Shown: positions 52,486-61,733 of the stretch, in pieces
Layout: the number at the start of each line of letters is the position of its first letter
How positions within the stretch are numbered: the first letter of the stretch is position 1
Source of the DNA: Thermococcus barophilus MP
GTDB taxonomy: Archaea; Methanobacteriota_B; Thermococci; Thermococcales; Thermococcaceae
Direction of reading: 5' to 3'
Assembly: GCF_000151105.2 (NCBI RefSeq)
Contig: NC_014804.1
Location: 1,364,001-1,428,000, forward strand
DNA length: 64,000 nt
Made by a program: the position numbers and the translations under genes
The notes under the pieces: model-generated
The model's input: the letters and a program-made list of their open reading frames with translations, nothing else
Told to the model about the DNA's origin: nothing
Databases searched by the model: none

Positions 52486-53178
52486 TCATCGGATTAACTT
52501 CAAAACCTCCTCTAACTCCCCGGCATTCCTTACCACAAAGCCCCTCTCTGCTATCCTCTCAACCTTCTCAGCATCTGGATTAATCCAGACTGCCCACAGT
52601 CCAGCATTTAAAGCTCCTTCAAAATCCTCTGCATAGGTGTCGCCTATGTGGAGTGCCTCCTCCGGCTTAACTCCAAAATACTCCAACGGCTTCAAGAAGA
52701 CTTCTTTCATAGGCTTGTAGGCTTTGAGTTCATCGGAATAAAACTGCCTATCAATGAAATCCGCCAACCCAAACCTCTCAAGAATTAAGCGCGTATAGGC
52801 AGAAGGCCAGAACATTACGTTGCCTGTTGTGATTATGATTAAATCCTTCTCTTTTGCCGCTTTCAAGCCTTCAATTGCTCCTTCAATGACAATCCTCTCA
52901 TCAACTCTGAGCGTTGCTTTAGCAGCAACCCTCTTGATGATCTCAATATCACAGCCAAGCTTTTTTGCGAGGATTTCTTGACTCTCTTCGAGAGCTTTCT
53001 CTGGGTTGCCTCTTTTGCTCTTCCTCAGCTCCTTGATTTCTCCTCTTGCTTCCATGACTTTTTCAAAAACCTCTTTATAATCTTTCTTTGTCAGCTCAGC
53101 CAAGGCTTTTGTCAGTTCCTCCAGCATAACGTTGATATCCAGGAGGGTGTTCCAGACATCAAAGCTCACAAGCTTCAT
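52486..53178 (-). CDS. HAD-superfamily hydrolase
   Basis: The 230-residue product has the HAD motifs: FDVWNTLLD (motif I), IITTGN (motif II), the Lys in KAYKPMKEVF (motif III) and HIGDTYAEDFEGALNAG (motif IV). The first motif reads DVW, with Trp in place of the more usual Gly/Phe. It has a helical cap at about 15-95. It probably dephosphorylates a small metabolite. Its ATG overlaps the end of the TOPRIM gene by 4 nt. Confidence 0.85.
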   Translation of the reverse strand: MKLVSFDVWNTLLDINVMLEELTKALAELTKKDYKEVFEKVMEARGEIKELRKSKRGNPEKALEESQEILAKKLGCDIEIIKRVAAKATLRVDERIVIEGAIEGLKAAKEKDLIIITTGNVMFWPSAYTRLILERFGLADFIDRQFYSDELKAYKPMKEVFLKPLEYFGVKPEEALHIGDTYAEDFEGALNAGLWAVWINPDAEKVERIAERGFVVRNAGELEEVLKLIR

Positions 53179-54179
53179 TCAATCACCTCCGCCAGCTTAT
53201 CCAAAAGTCCAGCAGCAGAGAGAATTTCTTCAAGGTTTTTCTTCCTTGAGCGCATTACAAACATTTCATAGAACCCCTCGAGGTTTCCCCAGAAGCCGTA
53301 GGAAGCTAAAGCTAAATAAATTACCTCTTTCGGCTTCAGTTTTCTCTTTAGATCAATGCACAGAATGTTTATTGCCCTCTCAATTTTTCTCAGCACTCCC
53401 TGCTTTTCCAGAAGCTTAAGCATCAAATCCTCAACAGTTGGCTTTTTCCACTCCACGCATGGGTGTCTAAAGTGGTAGCCAATTAAAAGCGGGACTATAA
53501 CAACATCTCCAACTCTAAAATTCCCTCCCTCTCTTGTGAATTTGAATGAGGAAAGCTTGCCCCTTATTGACTCCATTACCCCTTCGGCACTCTCATCGAT
53601 ATCAATGGCTAATCCTATCTTGTCAACTTTAAACTCAAAAACGTCCATAGCTTTCAAAAAGTTTCCCAAGTTCCTTATAACCCCAGCGTTGCCTTCACTT
53701 GGGATTATTGCCAGAAATACATCGTCTTTTCTCAAAAGCTCGAAGTTGTCCCTCTCAAAGACCTTCTCAATCAGTTTTAAATTTTCAGGCGTTGTTCTGC
53801 TTTCTTTAAATCCGAACAGCTTTTTATAAACCCCTTTGAAAAATTTTGAGTCAGTTTTGCCCTCACAGAAGATAATGCTGACTTTGGAAAATCCACCAAA
53901 TGATGCACCTCTTAGATCAAAATCGAGGTATTTTCTGAGCTCATAGGCTTCTTTCAAAGTTAAGCTTTTCATTGTATCGGAATATAGAAGCTCTCCACTT
54001 TCTGTTCTCTTAAACCGTTCCAGAATAAGGTCAATTAACTCCAAACTTGCTGTAACCACTGTTTCTTCTCCTTCAAGTGAGCTCACAAACTTCTTCAGCT
54101 CTTCACTGTTCTTTCCATGCTCTGGGAAAAACACCGCATCTTTAAAATTCTCATAACGCTTTCCCGTCACAATTCTCAT
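53175..54179 (-). CDS. TOPRIM-domain protein (DUF3226-like)
   Basis: The 334-residue product has a TOPRIM-like core: FCEGKTDSKFF with the catalytic Glu (EGKTD, 106-110) and IDIDES with the D-x-D pair (193-195). An N-terminal alpha/beta segment and a C-terminal helical region surround it. TOPRIM proteins of this kind act on DNA or RNA phosphodiester bonds (OLD-like nucleases, DUF3226). It overlaps the HAD gene by 4 nt and follows the membrane protein gene with no gap, so the three form one operon. Its target is unknown. Confidence 0.7.
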   Translation of the reverse strand: MRIVTGKRYENFKDAVFFPEHGKNSEELKKFVSSLEGEETVVTASLELIDLILERFKRTESGELLYSDTMKSLTLKEAYELRKYLDFDLRGASFGGFSKVSIIFCEGKTDSKFFKGVYKKLFGFKESRTTPENLKLIEKVFERDNFELLRKDDVFLAIIPSEGNAGVIRNLGNFLKAMDVFEFKVDKIGLAIDIDESAEGVMESIRGKLSSFKFTREGGNFRVGDVVIVPLLIGYHFRHPCVEWKKPTVEDLMLKLLEKQGVLRKIERAINILCIDLKRKLKPKEVIYLALASYGFWGNLEGFYEMFVMRSRKKNLEEILSAAGLLDKLAEVIE

Positions 54180-54656
54180 TTACTTCACCATATCAACGGC
54201 TATCGCACCAATCACGGCAAAGGTGCTTATTATGATGGTCGCACTTATGTACTGATTCAGGGAGAACTCAGCAAGCCTGTTTATACCATACAGGTAGATT
54301 AAGCCCGCGGATATCAGATATGAGATTAAGACTACCGTTAAAAGGCGTTTTGGTATATGGAACAGTTCCTCCCTCTCAATGTTTGAAACTTTTGCTTTTG
54401 TTATGAAAAGATAAGCAATTGAGAGGGTCAAAATCAAAATTCCAACCGCCCGCTCCATAGTTAAAGACTTTGCTATGTCCCAGATTTCTTGTGTAAAGAG
54501 AAATGGGAGAGAAAAAGTCAGGGCACCAATGATTTCCTGAGCTATATCATCCCACCCCAGCTTATCAGGTTTCTTCTCAAACCTCTTCTCTAACCCTTCA
54601 ATCTGTTCCGAGAGCTTTTCAAAACGTTCATTAAGTTGCTTTAGTTCCTCACTCAT
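54180..54656 (-). CDS. Coiled-coil membrane protein (possibly DUF2391)
   Basis: The 158-residue product has an N-terminal coiled coil (residues 1-40, EELKQLNERFEKLSEQIEGL), then about four membrane helices. The frame extends to a TTG at 54680, but the ATG at 54656 avoids overlap with a candidate C/D box sRNA. It is the first gene of the operon with the TOPRIM and HAD proteins. Function unknown. Confidence 0.7.
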   Translation of the reverse strand: MSEELKQLNERFEKLSEQIEGLEKRFEKKPDKLGWDDIAQEIIGALTFSLPFLFTQEIWDIAKSLTMERAVGILILTLSIAYLFITKAKVSNIEREELFHIPKRLLTVVLISYLISAGLIYLYGINRLAEFSLNQYISATIIISTFAVIGAIAVDMVK

Positions 54657-54658
54657 TT

Positions 54659-54715
54659 TGCTCAGCCACTCTGGGGTCAATCATCAGTTCAGCATTGGAT
54701 TCATTCATCATCGCA
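54659..54715 (-). ncRNA. Candidate C/D box sRNA, well formed
   Basis: On the minus strand, a terminal TGC/GCA stem (54715-54713, 54661-54659) encloses C box ATGATGA (54711-54705), a 12-nt guide (54704-54693), D' box CTGA (54692-54689), a 2-nt spacer, C' box TGATGA (54686-54681), a 15-nt guide (54680-54666) and D box CTGA (54665-54662). All four boxes match the archaeal consensus in order and spacing. It ends 2 nt before the ATG of the membrane protein gene, so it may be cut from the 5' leader of that operon. Confidence 0.65.
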
Positions 54716-54738
54716 CATTTAAAAAGTCTTGGGACAAG

Positions 54739-54747
54739 GTTATAAAC
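54739..54747 (+). promoter_or_regulatory. TATA box for the S-layer-like gene
   Basis: GTTATAAAC lies about 36 nt before the ATG at 54779. AGGTGAGTAAGT provides a ribosome binding site within the short leader. Confidence 0.5.
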
Positions 54748-54778
54748 TTTGAGGACTACAAAATTTAGGTGAGTAAGT

Positions 54779-56242
54779 ATGAGAAAAGTTTTGAGCGTAA
54801 TACTATCTGTTTTGTTTTTAGTATCTGTTGCAGGAGCAGTGCAGGGGTTCAATTTTAAAGTAAACTCAACAAACAGCATTATTGTTTTACCAACGACGAA
54901 GATAGTTAATGGACAGCCCCTCCATATAGGCGAAGATGCCATCACGGGGTCAAAATTGGGGGCTCTGCTTGTGCTCAAAGGCATAAGAGAGGTAACATAC
55001 TCCACATACGTCGATGTACCTATTGAGTACCACAGCGTTCTAATCCAGGATAACAATCAGTACTACAAGCTGAACAGTGTGGATATGCCAGATGTAGGGA
55101 TTAACGTCGGGGACTCTCCAGTAGGGGACACAATTGTTGTTGCAGTCAACTTTTCGAGGGTCTTATACAACGATACAATCAAAAAAGCACAGTTCAACGA
55201 CAAGAGCGTTGAGATAATCTTCAATGAAAATACAACTCCCCTGAATCTTGGGGGGGAAACCGCTAAAATAGTTTCCACAGTGGTTGATGGAAAGGACACC
55301 ATGTACATCTACTCATATGAGGAAAACTCCGGTTCAAAGGCTCTGGGTGAAACGCTGACAATAAATGGATGGAAGATCAAGTTCAGAGATATTGACACCG
55401 AGCAGGAAAAGACCCTTGTGGACATATCCTTCCCGAGCGGATTCGTGAGGACAGACACGCTCTATAAGAACAAGTACTACATCCTCTACGTTGATGCCAA
55501 CGGAGATGAAGACTTTGAACCCTTTGACTCTTACCCCTCAGCAAGAATTCAGGAGCTTTTACAGGCTGGAATTAAGAAGATGCTGATCATCTCTCCAACA
55601 GACTTCTTTGTTGGTATAGGAGGTACAAGACAGGTCACATACAAATACGAATATTACGAGAAGGTTAGGATGTATCAGGATGGGGAAGTCTACGAGGGAC
55701 AGTGGATTTGGGACATAGACCCAACCAACAACTTGTTCGTGCTGTATCTCCATGTCGATCCAGACAACAATTTTCCCAAAGTTGTACTCGATGACGGTCA
55801 AATGCTGAAACTTCCAATTGATGGGCTTAACATTCAGCCTGTGTTCGCAAAAGATGAAAACGGTGAGATAACTGGAATCGCAGGATACAGGTTTGTCAGA
55901 ATTGATACAGTGAAAAGGAAGGTAACCGTAAAAACAGTTAAAGCTGATGTTATTGACGATGTAAACAAGTTGATAATAGAGGACACTCAACTAACAAAGC
56001 TGCCCAGTGATAAGAATGTGATAATCGTTGGAGGGTGGGTCAGCAATAAAGCATGGAAACTACTGGAGCAGGTTTATGGTTCAAGCACAATCCAGAGCAT
56101 AAAGGATGAAATAATGAACAAGGGATACGTTGTCAAAGTCCTGGACAATCCAAACAATCCAGAGTATAAAGTTATAATACTTGCGGGTAAGGACTACACA
56201 CTGACAAGGAAAGCTGTCGAGGAGTTTATGAATAAGATTTGA
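54779..56242 (+). CDS. S-layer-family secreted protein
   Basis: The 487-residue product has a signal peptide (MRKVLSVILSVLFLVSVAGA), long beta-rich domains without further membrane segments, and a C-terminal region (NVIIVGGWVSNKAWKLLEQV; VIILAGKDYTLTRKAVEEF) like that of Thermococcales/Methanococcales S-layer proteins. It has its own promoter and is monocistronic, compatible with an abundant envelope protein. The length is shorter than the main S-layer proteins I would expect, so it may be a paralogue. Confidence 0.8.
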   Translation: MRKVLSVILSVLFLVSVAGAVQGFNFKVNSTNSIIVLPTTKIVNGQPLHIGEDAITGSKLGALLVLKGIREVTYSTYVDVPIEYHSVLIQDNNQYYKLNSVDMPDVGINVGDSPVGDTIVVAVNFSRVLYNDTIKKAQFNDKSVEIIFNENTTPLNLGGETAKIVSTVVDGKDTMYIYSYEENSGSKALGETLTINGWKIKFRDIDTEQEKTLVDISFPSGFVRTDTLYKNKYYILYVDANGDEDFEPFDSYPSARIQELLQAGIKKMLIISPTDFFVGIGGTRQVTYKYEYYEKVRMYQDGEVYEGQWIWDIDPTNNLFVLYLHVDPDNNFPKVVLDDGQMLKLPIDGLNIQPVFAKDENGEITGIAGYRFVRIDTVKRKVTVKTVKADVIDDVNKLIIEDTQLTKLPSDKNVIIVGGWVSNKAWKLLEQVYGSSTIQSIKDEIMNKGYVVKVLDNPNNPEYKVIILAGKDYTLTRKAVEEFMNKI

Positions 56243-56828
56243 TGTTCGACTCTTTCCTTTTTGTCTCTTTTAGCATTTTGTGGCTTATCACAACGATCCA
56301 AGAAAGTATAAAAACGGCACCTATCATTTCTGGCACAGCCAATCCAGATTTTCCAAGTGTTGCTATCATTAAAGCAAATGTGCCAGCACTACCTATCATG
56401 CTGAATAAGGAGAGCTTTTGCTTCCCACGTTTTCTAAGGATAACACCAGCATAAAAGATTCCAGTAAGGGACAACAAATAAAACAGAATCGCAGGGATTG
56501 AATGAATTTTACCGTACTCCTCTGGGAAAATCCCTACGGCTATTAAAAATGCCATTGCAACTGTAAGGATGTGCATCATATTTGAGCCAAAATACCTAAC
56601 AGCTGCCAAAGAAAAGACAATGCCAAGGATACCCATGAGAATTAAGCCTGAATTGAAAACATACCGGGTTTGGACTTTAAGAGAGCCCAAGTCGCTCAGG
56701 GCATTTTTATGGAAAGAAAACCAGGGGTTAAGAGTTATAGCTACGCTTAACATTACTGCAAAGATTATAGGCAAGAGGAACCCAGACATGGCACCTATCT
56801 CCAAGAGATTCTCGGACTTCACCTTCAT
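56226..56828 (-). CDS. DUF998 family membrane protein
   Basis: The 200-residue protein has six membrane helices and the DUF998 pattern HKNALSDLG after the first helix. The ATG at 56828 has GGTGTCTGGA upstream. Its 3' end overlaps the S-layer gene by 17 nt (convergent). Function unknown. Confidence 0.8.
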   Translation of the reverse strand: MKVKSENLLEIGAMSGFLLPIIFAVMLSVAITLNPWFSFHKNALSDLGSLKVQTRYVFNSGLILMGILGIVFSLAAVRYFGSNMMHILTVAMAFLIAVGIFPEEYGKIHSIPAILFYLLSLTGIFYAGVILRKRGKQKLSLFSMIGSAGTFALMIATLGKSGLAVPEMIGAVFILSWIVVISHKMLKETKRKESNIKSYS

Positions 56829-56975
56829 TCCAGACACCTGATGAATTCATGGAGCTAAAACTTAAAATTACAAAAAGATTTGAGCGTATAGCAGAGGTTG
56901 GTGCATTATGGCATCAAACAACATCTCCCAACGATCATTAATAAGCTTTGTGTCCCTCATGTTATCATTTCGATA

Positions 56976-56985
56976 AATTTATAAG
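56976..56985 (+). promoter_or_regulatory. TATA box of the leaderless MFS gene
   Basis: AAATTTATAAG is centred about 27 nt before the ATG at 57008, and there is no ribosome binding site before that ATG. Confidence 0.5.
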
Positions 56986-57007
56986 CGTTAAGACATTAAG
57001 TTAAACC

Positions 57008-58180
57008 ATGCTCCAGAAGTTCAATAGAGACGCAAAGATACTCATTGCATTGAACGCAGTGGGGCAGCTGTTTCTCCAGTTTTCCTTCTTCATAATTCCG
57101 TTCTATTTGAGAGCACTGGGATATTCAATGAGCGATATGGGAGTGTTCTTCTCACTGAGAACATTTGTCGGTGCTCTGTTCTTCTTGTTTGCCGGTCAGA
57201 TCTCATTGAAAATCGGCTATAAAAAATCCCTCCTTCTTGGAGCGGTTTTAGGCTTTACTGGGAGGATACTCCAGGTTACTGCTCTAAATTACTACGTTCT
57301 CCTGCTCGGATTTCTCCTTGTTGGAGTGAACATGGGAATAAGACAGCCAAACTTCTCTGCCCTCTTAAGTGAAGAGGTTGGAGACGAGCTTAGGCATCAT
57401 GCGTTTTCAATAAGCTTTGGTCTCGGAACCATATTTAATGCTGTGGGCGTTCTGTTGGCAGGATTTATGCCAAATTTCTTAGAGAATGCTTTTGGAATTA
57501 CTACCCAGTTGGCATATAGATTGGTTTTAGCATTTTCCTTTCTGCAGTTTTTAATCACCATCCCCGCACTTTTGATAATAAAGGATGTTCCGGTGGAAAA
57601 TCCAAAAATAAGGTGGAGGAAGGAGCTGATAATAAAGATCCTCAAGTTTTCAGTCCCTTCGGCGATAATAGGTCTCGGTGCGGGCATAACAATCCCCTAC
57701 ATGCAGCTTTACTTTGATATGCGGTTTGGAGTTACTTTAGCAGCTATAAGCGGTGTTTTCTTCTTCCAGCAGCTGGTTATGGGTCTTGGATCATTCATAC
57801 TTCCAAAGCTTGTAGATAGAATAGGCCCAGTAAAAACAATAACATTATTTCAAAGCTCTGCGGCTCTGCTTTTTGCTGTCTTCCCATCAATTAATATATT
57901 CACATTAGCGGCTTTTTTCTACATCATAAGAAGCATACTGATGAACATTGTCTGGCCGATTAACGATTCCTTCATGCTTGGATTTTTCTCAACTGAGGAG
58001 AAAGCCACAGCTGTTGGGATTAGAAGGGCATTTTCAACCTTCATGAGAGGGGTAGGGAACTACATAGGTGGATTTCTCTTTGGAATATCCCTCAGCTATC
58101 CGTTTTATACTACGGCAACTTTGTACATAATTGCCACCCTTACGTTTTACTTCTTCTTTGCCAAGTACAACAAAGCTTAA
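57008..58180 (+). CDS. MFS transporter, tandem copy 1
   Basis: The 390-residue protein has 12 membrane helices and the MFS loop (GQISLKIGYKKSLLLGA). It is closely related to the next gene: both start with RDAK followed by a hydrophobic helix, and they share IPSALIGLGAG-like and PYMxLYF motifs near residue 220. The start is probably leaderless. Substrate unknown; such permeases often export drugs or import small metabolites. Confidence 0.85.
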   Translation: MLQKFNRDAKILIALNAVGQLFLQFSFFIIPFYLRALGYSMSDMGVFFSLRTFVGALFFLFAGQISLKIGYKKSLLLGAVLGFTGRILQVTALNYYVLLLGFLLVGVNMGIRQPNFSALLSEEVGDELRHHAFSISFGLGTIFNAVGVLLAGFMPNFLENAFGITTQLAYRLVLAFSFLQFLITIPALLIIKDVPVENPKIRWRKELIIKILKFSVPSAIIGLGAGITIPYMQLYFDMRFGVTLAAISGVFFFQQLVMGLGSFILPKLVDRIGPVKTITLFQSSAALLFAVFPSINIFTLAAFFYIIRSILMNIVWPINDSFMLGFFSTEEKATAVGIRRAFSTFMRGVGNYIGGFLFGISLSYPFYTTATLYIIATLTFYFFFAKYNKA

Positions 58181-58215
58181 CCACTTTACTAACATTGTTT
58201 AAGCGCTTCGACATG

Positions 58216-58224
58216 CTTATAAAT
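58216..58224 (+). promoter_or_regulatory. TATA box of the second leaderless MFS gene
   Basis: CTTATAAAT is centred about 25 nt before the ATG at 58245, and no ribosome binding site precedes that ATG. Confidence 0.5.
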
Positions 58225-58244
58225 TGACACCCCAACTCTCAACC

Positions 58245-59438
58245 ATGAGCCTCGAGAAATACAGAGGATTCAGCAGAGATGCAAAGTTAGTTGTAGCCTA
58301 TTCTTTTTTTGGCTGGTTAGGGGGCAATATAGCATGGTTTATTCTGCCATTCTATCTTAAATCCCTTGGAATGGACTTTACAAAAATTGGGATTTTGTTC
58401 TCCCTATCAACAATAGTTCAAGCTGCTCTTTTACTGATTTCTGGGCAAATCAGCATTAGATTTGGCTACAAAAGGACAATCCTGCTTTCATTATCCCTGA
58501 TTTTCATCGCTCGCTTGATTCAGGTCTCTGTTCCAGTATTCTGGGCTTTGGCACTGTCATCCGTAATTGCTGGAATAGCTATGGCACTTGAATGGCCTTC
58601 TTTGATGGCTCTGCTCAGTGGAGAAGCAAGCGAGGAGAAGCGACACTATCTGTTTACTCTAAACAGTGCTCTCGGAACAGCAGGGGCAGCCTTTGGAATG
58701 CTCTTAGGGGGAATCCTGCCAAAGGTTCTGGATGGAACAAACCCCTATAGGAGAACTCTACTCCTTGCGGCTCTTCTGATTTTAATTCAAATGGTACTGA
58801 TGTCCTTCGTCTCCCCAGTGCTTGGAAAAGAAGAGAGAAAGCTTAGACTCAGGAGAGAGCTGTTGATAAAAATAGCAAAGTTTTCACTCCCATCAGCTTT
58901 AATTGGTTTGGGTGCGGGGGTGACAATCCCGTATATGGGGCTCTACTTCAACTTGAAGTTTGGGACGAGCTTAGAGAGCATAGGTGGGCTCTTTGCACTG
59001 CAGCAACTTGTCATGGCATTAGGAATGTTCTCCATGCCCCTCTTAGCCGACAAAATTGGAAGCGTGAAAACAATAGTGAGCTTTAACGGAAGTGCCACAG
59101 CTTTGATAATTGCCCTCCCGCTTGCTCCAAGCTTTCTGATAGCTTCGATCATTTACATAGTTAGAACAATCCTCATGAACATCGTTAACCCAATATGGGA
59201 TGCCTTCATGATGAAGTTCTTCACAAAGGAAGAGAGGGCAACTTCAATAGCACTGAGAAGCTTTGCCTGGACCTCAACCTTTGGACTCGGGCAGTATTTG
59301 GGAGGAATTATCTTCGACAGATCTTTAGTATTCCCTTTCCTCATAACCGGGTTTCTGTATGCGGCATCCATAGTTATATTTTGGATGTTCTTTGCTGGAT
59401 ATGAGGAAAGAGTTATAAGCAACGGTACATCTCTTTAA
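58245..59438 (+). CDS. MFS transporter, tandem copy 2
   Basis: The 397-residue protein is a paralogue of the gene at 57008 (SGQISIRFGYKRTILLS; PSALIGLGAGVTIPYMGLYF; MNIVNPIWDAFMMKFFTKEE), with 12 membrane helices. The ATG at 58245 is preferred over an upstream frame start at 58224 because of the TATA spacing. Each copy has its own promoter, so the two can be regulated separately. Confidence 0.85.
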   Translation: MSLEKYRGFSRDAKLVVAYSFFGWLGGNIAWFILPFYLKSLGMDFTKIGILFSLSTIVQAALLLISGQISIRFGYKRTILLSLSLIFIARLIQVSVPVFWALALSSVIAGIAMALEWPSLMALLSGEASEEKRHYLFTLNSALGTAGAAFGMLLGGILPKVLDGTNPYRRTLLLAALLILIQMVLMSFVSPVLGKEERKLRLRRELLIKIAKFSLPSALIGLGAGVTIPYMGLYFNLKFGTSLESIGGLFALQQLVMALGMFSMPLLADKIGSVKTIVSFNGSATALIIALPLAPSFLIASIIYIVRTILMNIVNPIWDAFMMKFFTKEERATSIALRSFAWTSTFGLGQYLGGIIFDRSLVFPFLITGFLYAASIVIFWMFFAGYEERVISNGTSL

Positions 59439-59463
59439 ATGACTGTTCTAAGGGGTGAGCAAG

Positions 59464-61692
59464 ATGGCAGTTAAAGACTGCCCAGAGTGCCATGGAACTG
59501 GGAAAGTTAAAGTAGGCGAGAAGGAGTGTGAGGTCTGCAACGGATGGGGCTACGTTCCAGCTGATTTTAAATTAGACGAGCATCTGAAAGGCTACAAAAA
59601 CCTCGATTACTTTGGTGTTGATGAGGAAGTTGATGAGATCCCTTGCCCAGAGTGTCATGGAAAAGGGATCGTGCCAGTTTATGATGCATGCCCAACCTGT
59701 GGGGGGACTGGGAGGGTTTTAGCCTGTGATATCTGCGGGAAAGTGAAAGAACCTTGGGAACCTGGCATGGAGACAACTTGGGTGTGTCCAGAGTGTGAGA
59801 GGAAGTTTAAAATTGTATACATCCTTGATAAGACATGTGATTATGAAGACGTTGAAATCGGAAGGATTTACAAAGGTGTTATTGATAGAGTAGAGCGCTT
59901 TGGGGTTTTTGTTAAGCTCAATCCTCACGTTGTTGGTTTAATCAAGCGTAAGGATCTGCTTGGAGGAAAAGAATACAAGCCCGGGATGGAAATTTTGGTT
60001 CAAGTTTTAGATGTCAGACCAGAGAAGAGGGAAATAGACTTCATTGAATCAGCATTAAGACAGTACAAGGAAGTAATCGTGAGAAAGGAGTTGCCTGTCA
60101 CCCCAATCGAACAGCTCAGCGAGGAGTTGGCCGGAAAGACCGTGAGAATAAGGGGCAAGATAATCCAAGTGCAAGTTACGGGTGGGCCAACAGTTTTCAC
60201 AATAACAGATGGAACTGGCATAACATGGGCAGCGGCTTTTGAAGCCCCGGGCGTTAGGGCATATCCCAACATAAACGTTGGGGATATTGTTGAGATCATT
60301 GGAAAAGTGTCATTCCACGCTGGTGAGATTCAGATAGAGATAAGCGACATGTCAAGACTGTGGGGACCTGAGGCGGCTGAGGTCAAGAAGAGGATTGAAG
60401 AAGAGCTTGACAAAAAAGCACAGCCAGAGGATGTTGGATTTTTAGTTGAAAGTGAGGTTTTGGAGAAGCTTAAGCCAAAAATTATGAAAGCTGCTTTCAT
60501 GATCAGGAGAGCAATCTATGAAGGAAGGCCTATTCTGCTCAGACATCATGCAGATACAGATGGCTATGTCTCGGGATTGGCTCTGGAGAGTGCTATAGTT
60601 CCTCTCCTAAAGGAGGTATCACCAGACCCAGAGGCTGAGTGGCACCTCTTCAAGAGGAGACCATCAAGGGCACCGTTCTATGAGCTTGAGGACGTTTTGA
60701 AGGACATAATCTTTGCTGTCGAGGATTCGATGAAGTTCGGTGAGCCTCTGCCGTTAGTTGTGATAGTTGACAACGGCGGAACTACGGAGGATATCCCAGC
60801 ATACAGGAGGTTAAAAGCATATGGGGTTCCAATTGTTGTCATTGATCACCACGATCCAAGAGATTTCATAAGCGAAGACAAAGCGGCAGTTGATGAGTGG
60901 GTTGATGTTCACGTCAATCCCCATCTCGTCAAGAGAGGATACTACGAATTAACAGCTGGAATGCTTGCAACTGAGCTTGCAAGATTCATTAACCCAAAGG
61001 TAGAGGATAAGATAAAGCACCTCCCAGCCATAGCTGGAACTGGAGACAGGAGTAAAGCTCCAGAATTTGAGCAGTATTTAAAGATCGCAAAAGAAACAAA
61101 AGGGCTGGAAGAGGAAGATTTAAAGAAGATCGCTGAAGTAATTGATCACGAGGCTTATTACTGGAAGTTCATGGATGGAAAGGGGATAATTGAGGAGATT
61201 CTACTCTTAACCGGCAATCTTCAAAGACATAGAAAGCTTATTGATGCAATCTACCCAGAGGTTAAGGCAAAACAAGAGAAGGTTCTCAAAGCTTCCTTGC
61301 CGCATGTAAAGAGCATCGTTCTGCCAAATGGGATAAGGTTCAACACGATTGACATTGAGCTTTATGCTCCAAAGTTTGAGTATCCATCACCAGGAAAGCT
61401 CAGCGGTTTAATCCATGATCACTTCAAGGAGAAGTACGGGGAGGATTCGCCAATATTAACCTTGGCATATGGCCCGGACTTTGCAGTGATTAGGGCAAGC
61501 GATGGCATGGCAGCTTACAACTTTGATCTCAACGAAATCATAAAAGTTCTCCAACAGAAGATCCCAGATGCTGGAGTAGAAGGGGGAGGACATAGCTACG
61601 CTGGCTCAATAAAGTTCTTTGAGGGCAAGAGGAAAGAAGTTCTTGAGGAGTTTGCAAAGCAGGTTGTTAAGTTGAAGAAGAATGTTCCTTAA
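59464..61692 (+). CDS. Archaeal DHH-family nuclease with zinc ribbons, S1 and OB folds (HAN/RecJ-like)
   Basis: The 742-residue product is modular. A DnaJ-type Cys-rich region comes first (CPECHGTG, CEVCNGWG, CPECHGKG, CPTCGGTG) with a further CxxC ribbon, then an S1 domain (GRIYKGVIDRVERFGVFVKL) and an OB fold (GKTVRIRGKIIQVQV). The DHH phosphoesterase follows (HHADTDGYVSG near 360; VIDHHDP near 460), with its DHHA1-like C-terminus. This layout matches the second archaeal RecJ-like protein, reported in Pyrococcus as a Hel308-associated nuclease. It probably acts in repair of stalled forks. The ATG at 59464 has GGGGTGA upstream. Confidence 0.85.
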   Translation: MAVKDCPECHGTGKVKVGEKECEVCNGWGYVPADFKLDEHLKGYKNLDYFGVDEEVDEIPCPECHGKGIVPVYDACPTCGGTGRVLACDICGKVKEPWEPGMETTWVCPECERKFKIVYILDKTCDYEDVEIGRIYKGVIDRVERFGVFVKLNPHVVGLIKRKDLLGGKEYKPGMEILVQVLDVRPEKREIDFIESALRQYKEVIVRKELPVTPIEQLSEELAGKTVRIRGKIIQVQVTGGPTVFTITDGTGITWAAAFEAPGVRAYPNINVGDIVEIIGKVSFHAGEIQIEISDMSRLWGPEAAEVKKRIEEELDKKAQPEDVGFLVESEVLEKLKPKIMKAAFMIRRAIYEGRPILLRHHADTDGYVSGLALESAIVPLLKEVSPDPEAEWHLFKRRPSRAPFYELEDVLKDIIFAVEDSMKFGEPLPLVVIVDNGGTTEDIPAYRRLKAYGVPIVVIDHHDPRDFISEDKAAVDEWVDVHVNPHLVKRGYYELTAGMLATELARFINPKVEDKIKHLPAIAGTGDRSKAPEFEQYLKIAKETKGLEEEDLKKIAEVIDHEAYYWKFMDGKGIIEEILLLTGNLQRHRKLIDAIYPEVKAKQEKVLKASLPHVKSIVLPNGIRFNTIDIELYAPKFEYPSPGKLSGLIHDHFKEKYGEDSPILTLAYGPDFAVIRASDGMAAYNFDLNEIIKVLQQKIPDAGVEGGGHSYAGSIKFFEGKRKEVLEEFAKQVVKLKKNVP

Positions 61693-61733
61693 CTCTTTTA
61701 TACCTTCACTCATAATTTCTTCTGGTGATGACC

